A stretch of 32,935 nucleotides of DNA, taken from contig JAKOVA010000161.1 of assembly GCA_029782335.1 (NCBI GenBank), forward strand, positions 1-32,935, in the 5' to 3' direction. Positions 16,113-22,819 of the stretch are shown here, in pieces. The stretch is from Actinomycetes bacterium. Lineage in GTDB: Bacteria; Actinomycetota; Acidimicrobiia; Acidimicrobiales; Microtrichaceae. The notes under the pieces are model-generated. The model saw only the letters and a program-made list of their open reading frames with translations, was not told where the DNA came from and did no database searches. Position numbers and translations under genes: made by a program. Within the stretch, counting starts at the first letter, position 1, and the number at the start of each line of letters is the position of its first letter.

Positions 16113-17065
16113 GGCCGGTCGCCGCCGAAGTAGGCGCTGATCGCTTGGGCGAACCCGTCCGGGTCGCTGATGTACGCCTCGTGCTGGTCGGTGTCGATGA
16201 CGACTGCCTCGTGGCCGATCAGCTCGGAGAGGCCAGCGCTCGCAGCCGCGACGATCTCGTTCGGAGCGGTGCCGACCGCCAGGGTCACTCGAGCGTCGGC
16301 GAACTGTTCCTTCTGGAAGCGACGGAGCGTGATCGTCGGGTCGTCGCGGACCATCGGCTCTGCGTTCGCACGTGCCGCAGCGAAGAGCGGATCATCGACG
16401 GCGACGGGGAAGCCGACGATCACCGACAGCAGGAGCGCCTGGGCTCCGACGAAGTCGCCTGGGTGTTGGTCGAGGTACGTGTCCAGTTGCTCGACGATCT
16501 CGGCGGTGAAGGCATCGCCACCGGGAACGACGCCGGCCGCCGGCGCCTCCCAGACGAACGCATCGGCGACGACATCGGGGTGACGTGCTGCAAGGTCGAG
16601 AGCGATCACACCGCCGGAGCTCAAGCCGACGACCTGCGCGGGACCGAAGCCCAACGCACGCAAGAGCGCAGCGGCGTCATCCGAGTGTTGCTCCGCTCCG
16701 GAGCCGGGCCAGTTGTCCCTCCCGGAACCGCCGGTGCCACGCCGGTCGTAGGTCACGACGAGGTGTCCGGCCGCTGCGAGCCGGTCGGCGAACGGGCCGA
16801 GCATGCTCGAGTCTTCTCCGGCACCGTGGATCACGAGGACGGGCTGTCCTCGCCCACGGAGGTCGACAGCGAAGGTCGTGCCTGCTGCATCGACCAGACG
16901 ATGCTCATCGACCCAGGCTGTGGTCGGGTCGGGGGTGGATGTCGGGGATGCAGTGTTCGGCACGTTCGGCGTTCCTTGCGTGTCGGGGGAGGGTTCGTTC
17001 GCACAGGCAGTCACGAGGCTCAGCGCGGCGCCGAGTGCGAATGCGATGCGGGGGTGGTGGTTCAT
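16109..17065 (-). CDS. lipoprotein alpha/beta hydrolase
   Basis: A 318-residue protein starting at ATG 17065 with GGAG 5 bp upstream. A codon 18 bp further out lies inside the operator and is rejected. The signal ends in lipobox SLVTAC with C21, so the enzyme is anchored outside the membrane. The hydrolase core shows HGAGEDS (oxyanion region), a YDRRGTGGSG strand, and nucleophile elbow GLSSGG with S149. The acid and histidine lie in the C-terminal region (VVIDTDQHEAYISDP). First gene of the operon, coupled by ATGA overlap to the FAD monooxygenase and divergent from the TetR regulator. Probably an esterase; substrate unknown. Confidence 0.85.
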   Translation of the reverse strand: MNHHPRIAFALGAALSLVTACANEPSPDTQGTPNVPNTASPTSTPDPTTAWVDEHRLVDAAGTTFAVDLRGRGQPVLVIHGAGEDSSMLGPFADRLAAAGHLVVTYDRRGTGGSGRDNWPGSGAEQHSDDAAALLRALGFGPAQVVGLSSGGVIALDLAARHPDVVADAFVWEAPAAGVVPGGDAFTAEIVEQLDTYLDQHPGDFVGAQALLLSVIVGFPVAVDDPLFAAARANAEPMVRDDPTITLRRFQKEQFADARVTLAVGTAPNEIVAAASAGLSELIGHEAVVIDTDQHEAYISDPDGFAQAISAYFGGDRP

Positions 17066-17080
17066 CTCTACTCCATTCGA

Positions 17081-17097
17081 CAAGACAGCATGTCTTG
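17081..17097. promoter_or_regulatory. TetR operator between the monooxygenase operon and its regulator
   Basis: CAAGACA-GCA-TGTCTTG is a perfect 7 bp inverted repeat 15 bp upstream of the hydrolase start and 63 bp upstream of the TetR start. Its size and place fit a TetR dimer site controlling both directions. Confidence 0.65.
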
Positions 17098-17159
17098 CGA
17101 AGTCTCAGCATGAGCGTTGAATGGACACGATGTCAAGTGAAATGTGCGAAGATGTCCGC

Positions 17160-17837
17160 ATGGCAACCCGCAAGTACGAGCAGCGAGTACGAGCCGAGTC
17201 CGCTGAGGAGACGCGCCGGGGCATTCTCGAGGCCGTGGGTCACTGTCTGCGCGACGCCCCGAACGAGCCGCTCAGCGTCGACCGCGTCGCCCGGCTGGCC
17301 GGCGTGGCGAGGTCGACGATCTACCTCGTGTTCGGGTCGAGATCCGGACTGCTCGAGGCGTTCGCCGAAGACCTGTGGGCACGTACCGGGCTGGGTGACG
17401 TCAGCGCAGCCGTTGCGAGTGACGATCCCCTGACCCACCTTCGCGATGGCATTGCTGCGGCAAGCCGGATGTTCGCCGCTGAGCGCGACGTCTACCGGGC
17501 GTTGTTCTCCATGGCCCACGTCGACCCGGCGTCGGTCGGTGTGACGGTGCAGCGGATGGAGGACGACCGCGCCGGAGGTATGGCGTACCTGGCACAGCGA
17601 CTCGCCGACGCCGGCGCCCTCCGCACAGACACCTCAGTGGTGGACGCCACACACATCCTCGCCGTCGTCACCAGCTTCGAGAGCCTCGACCAACTGATTG
17701 CCGGGCGAGGGATGTCCCTCGACGATGCGATCGTCGTCCTCACCGCGATCGCCGAGCGTTCGGTGTGCGAAGGTGGACGGACTCGAGCGAGCGCACCCCC
17801 CCGACGGAGGGCGGCCACATCACCTCCGCGCAGCTGA
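17160..17837 (+). CDS. TetR-family transcriptional regulator
   Basis: A 225-residue regulator. The N-terminus MATRKYEQRVRAESAEETRR is typical for the family, so ATG 17160 is preferred over an in-frame codon at 17121. The helix-turn-helix is at about 32-60 (VDRVARLAGVARSTIYLVF). The C-terminal helices form a ligand domain of the usual length; the last 20 residues (RTRASAPPRRRAATSPP) are basic and low-complexity, perhaps a readthrough into former intergenic DNA. It is divergent from the lipoprotein hydrolase / monooxygenase / methyltransferase operon with a perfect palindrome in between, so local repression is likely. The inducer is unknown. Confidence 0.9.
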   Translation: MATRKYEQRVRAESAEETRRGILEAVGHCLRDAPNEPLSVDRVARLAGVARSTIYLVFGSRSGLLEAFAEDLWARTGLGDVSAAVASDDPLTHLRDGIAAASRMFAAERDVYRALFSMAHVDPASVGVTVQRMEDDRAGGMAYLAQRLADAGALRTDTSVVDATHILAVVTSFESLDQLIAGRGMSLDDAIVVLTAIAERSVCEGGRTRASAPPRRRAATSPPRS

Positions 17838-18045
17838 AGGCCGAGAGTGCCGACTTCGGCTCCGCGCACGCCCAGCCTCTCTGACTCGGATGCCGCAGAG
17901 GGCGGCTGGGTGTCGTCGACTGCGTCTGATTCCCTATCGGGGATCGGGTGTCAAGCGGTTCGTTGCTTGACCGTGGTGTCTGGTCGCCGCGACGATGGTT
18001 GTTGGGGAAGGTCGCCCCGTTTGTCGACCCTTCGGGCGTCTGACT
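17838..18045. other. intergenic, right flank of the IS110 remnant
   Basis: No gene seen. Around 17950 a TGTCAAGCGG occurs, matching the sequence just at the 3' end of the complete IS110 copy (30461-30470), consistent with a shared IS110 end. Confidence 0.4.
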
Positions 18046-19050
18046 TCACATGTGCCTCGAGCACTTGCTGGGGGCCTTCCCCATCTTCTTGCTGCGCCGC
18101 CGGGCTCGGACTTCGGGTGGGATCGTCCACTGTTCGGCGATGATCGCCTTCGCTTCGGTCGGGTCGACGGGCCGGCCGTCGGTGTCACAGATGACGTAGG
18201 GCATGCCACGGTTCATCACCGCCCAGAAGCGTTCAGCCAAGTTGGCGGCGACAACACAGTTCGCGCCGAGATGGTCCTTGCCGCGTTCGACCATCTGGAC
18301 GTGGTAGATCCGGGCGAGTTGCGGGTCGAGCTTGCGGGCATGGTCGGCGGCACGGATCAGGGTGGTGCGCAGCAGCGTCGACCCGGCTTTCGACATCGGT
18401 TGTCCTTTGCGGTCGGTGTCACCGGTTTCCGACGCGCGTGGGGTGAGCCCGGTGAACGACCGGAACTGTTTCCCGGTCGGGAACCGTGCCGGATCACCTA
18501 TCGCTGCCACGAGAGCGGGCCCACCGATGTCGGCGACCCCGGGCAGGGAGCGGGCCAGTTGGCACGGATCGACCCACCGATACGCCTTCTCCCGTTCGAC
18601 CGCGTGGACGGCAAGCTCGGCCTGCACGGCTCGAAGGAGACGGACTTCGGTGGCGACCTCGGCCGCGAGGTCAGCGAACGCGACTGCTGGATGCCCGGCG
18701 TAGAGCTCGACGGCCGCTTCGGCGGCGGCGATCCACTCGATCGCACGATCCTGGCCTTGATGGTTGTTCGATGCTGTGGCGATCACCGACGTGATCCGGT
18801 TGACCCCGGCGGTGAGCAGCACATTCGGATCGGCGTAACGCTCGAGCACGGCGAGGTCGGCGGCGCCGAGATCACCGGTCAACGGGGTCATCGGGAACAG
18901 CTGGCGGACCAGGTCCTTGATCCGCACCTTGTGCTCCGACGACACACGAGTCAACCGGTCCGTTGCCCGCACCCGACGATCCAACGCGGCCCGCTCCGCC
19001 CCCGCAAGCTCGAGCGGACGCAACCCGGCCGGGTCGATCAACCGCGCTGG
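18046..19050 (-). pseudogene. IS110-family transposase, 5'-truncated
   Basis: From about RLIDPAGLRPLELAGAERAA to the C-terminus the frame is a normal IS110 C-terminal half: coiled region, then the Transposase_20 domain with LPGVADIGGPALVAAIGDPA and FTGLTPRASETGD, including the serine-containing core KGQPMSKAGSTLLRTTL. The N-terminal DEDD (RuvC-like) domain, about 100-150 residues, is absent: upstream of 19050 the frame turns into unrelated low-complexity sequence although it stays open to 19644. Without the DEDD residues it cannot cut DNA, so it is a remnant. The break lies next to an uninterpretable stretch at 19051-19486. Confidence 0.8.
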
Positions 19051-19486
19051 AGGCTGCGGGTGCCGTGTCGCAGGTGCCTTGTGAGGTGACTGCGCAGGCG
19101 ATCGAGCCGTTCGCGGTTGACGTGTGCGCGCACCGGCGGGACGTGACCCGAGATGAGAAGCGCGGAGTTCGTCGTCATCAACGATTGACGTCGACGGGAC
19201 TCGCCGACGCAGCCGGGACGCGTCGCCGCAAGTCTGGCGACGCTCCGTCGATCTGCTCAGCGAGGACCAACTCGCTGCGTTCACCGGCGTCACCGAGACC
19301 TTGGTCGCTGCGTTCAACCAGCCTCCGCTCCCACAGCCGGCGGTCCGCGAGGTCGGTGATGTCGGCGAACGACGCTTACGCGCGGGCCATGCCACCTGGG
19401 CGTGTACGCGTCGTTCGGGACTCACCGACGATCGCCGGGTGGGCTGGATCCCGCTCCGACCCGATCCTCGATCTCGATCGTGACGG
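19051..19486. other. junction region with decayed coding sequence
   Basis: No complete gene. A 46-codon minus frame (19038-19178, beginning MTTNSALLISGHVPPVRAHV) ends exactly at the break of the IS110 remnant. A plus frame (19157-19483) contains WRRSVDLLSEDQLAAFTGV, reminiscent of the last helix of MarR-type regulators but without the rest. Both may be scraps left by deletion. Confidence 0.3.
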
Positions 19487-19984
19487 TCACGCCTCGTTGT
19501 CGCATGCGTCCAGGCCGAGCTCGCCGGCGATGCGGGCGGCGGGGCGGTAGGGGTCGTCGTTCGAGGCGAAGAACGCCGGTCCGCCGAGGGCCTCGATGTC
19601 GTCGGATCCGGCGTCGAGAGCGGGAAGGGGCGCGGCGACGTCATCGGCGATCGATGACGGCTCGTTCAACTCGTCGATCTCGTGGGCAACTGTGCGGGTT
19701 CGCCGCACGATTTCGTCGGCGGCGGCCTCGGCCGCCGCTTCGCCCGGCAATCCGTCGGCGAACAACGGGCCGACGACCTGTGCGAGCGCTTCGTTGTGTG
19801 CGACGCACAAGTCGTTCACGGTCGTGATCCAGGTCGCCAAGCTGAGGCGAGTACCGGGCGCAGCGTGGGTCGCGACGACCGGGTGACCGGTGCTGTGGGT
19901 TCGCTCGTCGCCACCGCAGGCGGCGACGAGCGTGATCGGGGCAGCGATGGCCAGGCGGACTGCAGTTCGGGCGATGCGGTGCAT
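19487..19984 (-). CDS. small lipoprotein of unknown function
   Basis: A 165-residue protein with a lipoprotein signal: MHRIARTAVRLAIAAPITL followed by VAAC (C23). The mature part is mostly helical with a region LATWITTVNDLCVAHNEALA and acidic residues, a pattern seen in small actinobacterial lipoproteins. There are two further cysteines (in DLCVAH and near the C-terminus DACDNEA) that could pair. It lies 61 bp downstream of the VOC gene on the same strand, so it is probably the last gene of the PadR-controlled operon. No function is recognised. Confidence 0.7.
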   Translation of the reverse strand: MHRIARTAVRLAIAAPITLVAACGGDERTHSTGHPVVATHAAPGTRLSLATWITTVNDLCVAHNEALAQVVGPLFADGLPGEAAAEAAADEIVRRTRTVAHEIDELNEPSSIADDVAAPLPALDAGSDDIEALGGPAFFASNDDPYRPAARIAGELGLDACDNEA

Positions 19985-20045
19985 GGCGGCGGTCGTTCGT
20001 GATTGGTGATGGCGGTTGGTCGATGGCAGTCGGGATGGCGCAGGG

Positions 20046-20489
20046 CTATACGTCCAGCGGTTCGGGGGCGTGGATGCCGCGTAGTTGCGGGTCCACGATC
20101 ACGACCAGCTCGCCGCGCATCCCGTCGGGGTCCTCGAACCAGAGCGCATGGAATGCGCCGAGGTCGTCGACCCGCCCGTCGGTCGCGCCGCGCTCGATCA
20201 GCCGTTGTCGTAGCTGTTCGAACGCTGCGGGCGAGTCGGCGCTTAGCGCGAGGTGATCGAGGTGACCTCGATCGAACATCGCAGCTCGGCCGGAGCCATG
20301 GGAGCTGTCGAGGACCTCGGCGGGGTGGATCCAGGAGTCGTCGCCGGTCCGCAGGATCGCGTGTCGGAACGCCGGCGTCGTCTCGTGGAACACGACATCG
20401 ATGTCGAATACCTCGGTGTAGAAGGTCACGAACCGGTCGAGGTCGTCGGTCATGACGGCGATGTGGTTGATGCCTCGGACGAGGTTCAT
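20046..20489 (-). CDS. VOC-superfamily (glyoxalase/dioxygenase-fold) protein
   Basis: A 147-residue protein starting at ATG 20489, with AGGAGG 6 bp upstream; a GTG one codon earlier is less likely. Paired beta-alpha-beta-beta-beta modules carry the metal-binding positions of the VOC fold: INHIAVMTDDLDRFVTFYTE near the start, HLDHLALS in the middle and GMRGELVVIVD near the end. Members include glyoxalases, ring-cleaving dioxygenases and antibiotic-binding resistance proteins; which applies cannot be told. It is the second gene after the methyltransferase (36 bp gap) in a minus-strand operon opposite a PadR regulator. Confidence 0.85.
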   Translation of the reverse strand: MNLVRGINHIAVMTDDLDRFVTFYTEVFDIDVVFHETTPAFRHAILRTGDDSWIHPAEVLDSSHGSGRAAMFDRGHLDHLALSADSPAAFEQLRQRLIERGATDGRVDDLGAFHALWFEDPDGMRGELVVIVDPQLRGIHAPEPLDV

Positions 20490-20528
20490 CACGGGCCTCC
20501 TGTGTGTGGAGAGGGATGGATCGATGGA

Positions 20529-21368
20529 TCACGGCTTCGTCGCCGTGACGAGCAGGGTCGCGCTGGCGAACTCGACGCCGCTTGGGCCCTCGTGTTCGAC
20601 CAACACCGAATGCAGGACGTCGCTCAACCGTTGACGGTCGATATCGCTGCGACCGTCGAGCATCCAGCCGAGAAGTCCGAGCACGAAGGCGTGGGCGTCG
20701 TCAGCGTCGGCGCCGTAGTGCATCGGTGCCTCCAGGGCGTCGATCTGCACGTGGTCGAATCCGGCGGCCTGAAGCACGTCGCGCACGTGGTCGGGTCGGC
20801 TGAGTGAGAACGGGGCGGGCGCGGTCTCCGGCACGGGGCGGCCGGTGAGCGCGTCCACGAACGCACCAAACCACTCGTTGCGTTCGGCGGGCTGCCAGGT
20901 CAACATCGTCAACCGTCCGCCACGACGCACGGCCTCGTGAATATTGGAAAACGCCGCCACCGGATCTGCGAAGAACATCGTTCCGGTCCGGCTGATCGTC
21001 AGGTCGAAGCCGCCGGTGAACCGGTGCACCTGGGCGTCGGCCCGCTGGAACTCGACGTTGGCCAAGCCCTCGCGTTCGGCCAGCCGCTGGGCAACCTTGA
21101 TCATCTGTGACGACAGGTCGACACCGAGCACCTGCCCGTGCGGGGCTGAACGTGCGGCGTGGCGAGTGGTCTGGCCGGTCCCGCAGCCGATGTCGAGCAC
21201 CCGGGAGTCGGCGTGCACGTCCGCAGCTGCGTCGAACGCAGCCGCATAGCCGCGCATCGAACGGTCGAAGCGCTCCGCGTGGGCAGCCCAGTAGCCGCCC
21301 TCCGCTCCGTCCCATGCGTCGCTCTGCGCCCGGTTGCCGTGCGCGACGTGGGCCATTGTCGTGTTCAT
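20529..21368 (-). CDS. SAM-dependent methyltransferase (Ubie/COQ5-like)
   Basis: A 279-residue cytoplasmic enzyme. The start is ATG 21368 (GGAAGG upstream), not the in-frame codon at 21446, which would place the start inside the PadR gene. Motif I is VLDIGCGTGQTTRHAA, strand 2 ends VLGVDLSS, and RADAQ and FDLTISRTGTMFFADPVAA follow, as in Methyltransf_11/25 enzymes. A C-terminal helical cap (about 180-260) probably selects the substrate. Divergent from padR-like 21425 with two operator palindromes between, so induction by relief of PadR repression is likely. The substrate is unknown. Confidence 0.88.
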   Translation of the reverse strand: MNTTMAHVAHGNRAQSDAWDGAEGGYWAAHAERFDRSMRGYAAAFDAAADVHADSRVLDIGCGTGQTTRHAARSAPHGQVLGVDLSSQMIKVAQRLAEREGLANVEFQRADAQVHRFTGGFDLTISRTGTMFFADPVAAFSNIHEAVRRGGRLTMLTWQPAERNEWFGAFVDALTGRPVPETAPAPFSLSRPDHVRDVLQAAGFDHVQIDALEAPMHYGADADDAHAFVLGLLGWMLDGRSDIDRQRLSDVLHSVLVEHEGPSGVEFASATLLVTATKP

Positions 21369-21384
21369 GAGCGTCCTTCCTGTA

Positions 21385-21421
21385 CTCTCCTTGGGAGTAC
21401 ACAATCTACTCCCAAGGAGAG
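21385..21421. promoter_or_regulatory. long perfect palindrome: PadR operator
   Basis: CTCTCCTTGGGAGTA (21385-21399) and its exact complement TACTCCCAAGGAGAG (21407-21421) enclose a 7 bp spacer. Each arm also contains its own smaller TACTC..GAGTA symmetry, so two regulator dimers could bind. The right arm overlaps the ribosome site of the PadR gene (AAGGAG, ATG at 21425). Confidence 0.7.
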
Positions 21422-21424
21422 CAA

Positions 21425-22054
21425 ATGCCAACCGGTCAACCGACAACGACCACGTTCTCGGTCCTCTGCCTGCTGGCGGTGCGGCCGTTCAGCAGCTACG
21501 AGCTGACCCAACAGATGGTTCGCAGCGTCGGCAGAATGTGGCCGCGTGCCGAGAGCAAGCTCTACGAGGAGCCCAAGAAGCTCGTCGCCCTCGGCTTCGC
21601 AACCGCGAGGATCGAGCCGGTCGGCAAGCGTTCGCGGACGGTGTACGAGATCACGGAGCAGGGTCGCAAGGCGCTCGCACGGTGGCTCGAGGAACCGAGC
21701 AGCGGTCCCGTCCTCGAGTTCGAACAGCTGATCAAGGTCGCGTTCAGCGACCACGGATCTCGCGACGCCGCCCGGCGAACGGTGTCGGCGGCCAAGGCCT
21801 GGGCCGTCGAACGCAACGCCGAGAACCTCCTCGCCGCGACCGAGTACGCCGCCGGCAGCGGACCGTTCCAGCAGCGGGCCGCGCAGGGCATGCTCGCTGG
21901 AAAGTTCTTCACCGAGTTCTATGCGATGGTCGCGGCGTGGGCAGACTGGGCCGACCAGCAGATCGCTCAATGGCCTGACGATCCGGCGAAGGCCACCGCC
22001 GACCCGAACGAGCTCGCCGCGATACTCGCGCGCGCTCGATGGTCGGCGGCCTGA
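21425..22054 (+). CDS. PadR-family transcriptional regulator
   Basis: A 209-residue regulator. The N-terminal winged helix (about 8-85) has the PadR pattern: FSVLCLLAVRPFSSYELTQQ, then SKLYEEPKKLVALGFA and a wing RSRTVYEITEQGRKAL. The C-terminal half is the helical PadR_C-type dimerisation domain. ATG 21425 follows AAGGAG at 5 bp. Divergent from the methyltransferase/VOC/lipoprotein operon, with a perfect 15 bp palindrome covering its own ribosome site and the shared promoter region, so self-repression and operon control are expected. PadR repressors often respond to phenolics or antimicrobial compounds; the ligand here is unknown. Confidence 0.9.
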   Translation: MPTGQPTTTTFSVLCLLAVRPFSSYELTQQMVRSVGRMWPRAESKLYEEPKKLVALGFATARIEPVGKRSRTVYEITEQGRKALARWLEEPSSGPVLEFEQLIKVAFSDHGSRDAARRTVSAAKAWAVERNAENLLAATEYAAGSGPFQQRAAQGMLAGKFFTEFYAMVAAWADWADQQIAQWPDDPAKATADPNELAAILARARWSAA

Positions 22055-22156
22055 CGTCGACCGACGTTCAGCCACCGACCTCGCGGCGCGACGGTCGTTC
22101 GCTCACCCACGCCGCTGGCCACCAGGGCTGTCCGGGGGCGGATCGCGCTGTTTGAG

Positions 22157-22371
22157 CCACCCTGGCACCGTGCGAATCATTTGGCGTCGATCCGCTCCAC
22201 CCCGATGACGTCCTCGAGGCGCTTGGCGTCGACGAGCCCGAACGCGTGGCTGCCGCCCTTGCTGAGATGGCTGCTCGGCGTCGTCGGCCGCCGATGACAC
22301 CGGCCACCCTCCTCGACCGGTTAGAGGTGACGATCCCGAAGTTCGTCACCCGATGCCGACCGCTCGTGTAG
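22157..22371 (+). pseudogene. C-terminal remnant of a PIN-domain (VapC-like) gene
   Basis: After an in-frame TGA at 22154-22156 the plus strand reads FGVDPLHPDDVLEALGVD, then ERVAAALAEMAARRRRPPMT and ATLLDRLEVTIPKF to a TAG at 22369-22371. This matches the C-terminal third of actinobacterial PIN-domain proteins, which end in an HPDD..L region and a MT..LLDRL helix. The catalytic N-terminal part with its acidic residues is missing, as is any antitoxin partner. It is a decay product next to att region 3. Confidence 0.5.
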
Positions 22372-22505
22372 GCGGTCGTCCGCACCGGTGACGCCGGCGT
22401 CCCCGATGGTCCTCGTCCGCTCCCAAGCGTCTCGAGAGGCGGTGGTCGCGACCTGTCGGCGGGAGGCCGCAGCCAGCGGAGGTGGACCGCTCGGTCGGCA
22501 GCCCC

Positions 22506-22523
22506 TGTCAACGCGATGTCAAC
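22506..22523 (+). repeat. paired TGTCAAC repeats left of att core 3
   Basis: TGTCAAC at 22506-22512 and 22517-22523, 11 bp apart and 116 bp before core 3. Probable integrase arm-type sites. Confidence 0.6.
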
Positions 22524-22639
22524 GCTCGTTCGACCCACGGCCTCCAACGAGCGCCTACGAAACCCCACGACCCGGACGGCCAGCGGCCGTGAGCAGGACG
22601 AATGCGGTCCGGTGCGCACCAGTGCACACGTTGACCGTC

Positions 22640-22685
22640 CCTCATAACCCGAAGGTCGCAGGTTCAAATCCTGCCCCCGCCACCA
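22640..22685 (+). other. att core 3: 3' half of tRNA-Met(CAU)
   Basis: Identical over 46 bp to att core 1, from CCTCATAACC to the encoded CCA. The sequence left of it (TTGACCGTC) cannot form the anticodon stem, so this is not a tRNA gene. A strong hairpin follows after 5 bp and the integrase gene ends 134 bp to the right. Confidence 0.82.
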
Positions 22686-22690
22686 GCTGG

Positions 22691-22721
22691 AAGGCCCGGA
22701 AACGTTGAGTTTCCGGGCCTT
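22691..22721. terminator. terminator hairpin after att core 3
   Basis: AAGGCCCGGAAAC (22691-22703) pairs perfectly with GTTTCCGGGCCTT (22709-22721) around a 5-base loop. Thirteen GC-rich pairs; it would stop transcription from the tRNA side and possibly from the integrase. Confidence 0.75.
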
Positions 22722-22753
22722 CTGCGTTCTCCGGGACGTCGGCGGCAACTCGC

Positions 22754-22783
22754 CTTCTACCGGGACCTCTACCGGGTAGAAGT
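22754..22783. repeat. diverged direct+inverted repeat beside the integrase (arm-type candidate)
   Basis: CTTCTACCGG, then CCTCTACCGG, then inverted CCGGGTAGAAG. Same two-direct-plus-one-inverted plan as the perfect 12-mers at 4209-4245. Located between att core 3 and the integrase gene; a further CCGGTAGAAG lies at 24005-24014, upstream of the integrase start. Confidence 0.55.
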
Positions 22784-22819
22784 CGGTGGACGCAGCCGAC
22801 ACCGCCGACGAGGCCGCCG

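Larger units (their letters stand above)
22401..22685 (+). repeat. att region 3 (attR-like), homologous to 11005-11289
   Basis: It shares with att region 2 the 22 bp block (22401-22422), the GGCAGCCCC block, the TGTCAAC pair, CTCCAACGAGCGCCT and the tRNA core, in the same order with nearly the same spacing (218 against 224 bp from first block to core). Recombination between the two would remove 11.4 kb. Confidence 0.6.

Noticed and set aside
18046-19644. Full 532-codon reading of the IS110 frame as one intact transposase
   Set aside because: Upstream of about 19050 the translation is low-complexity and lacks the DEDD domain, so only the C-terminal part is real.
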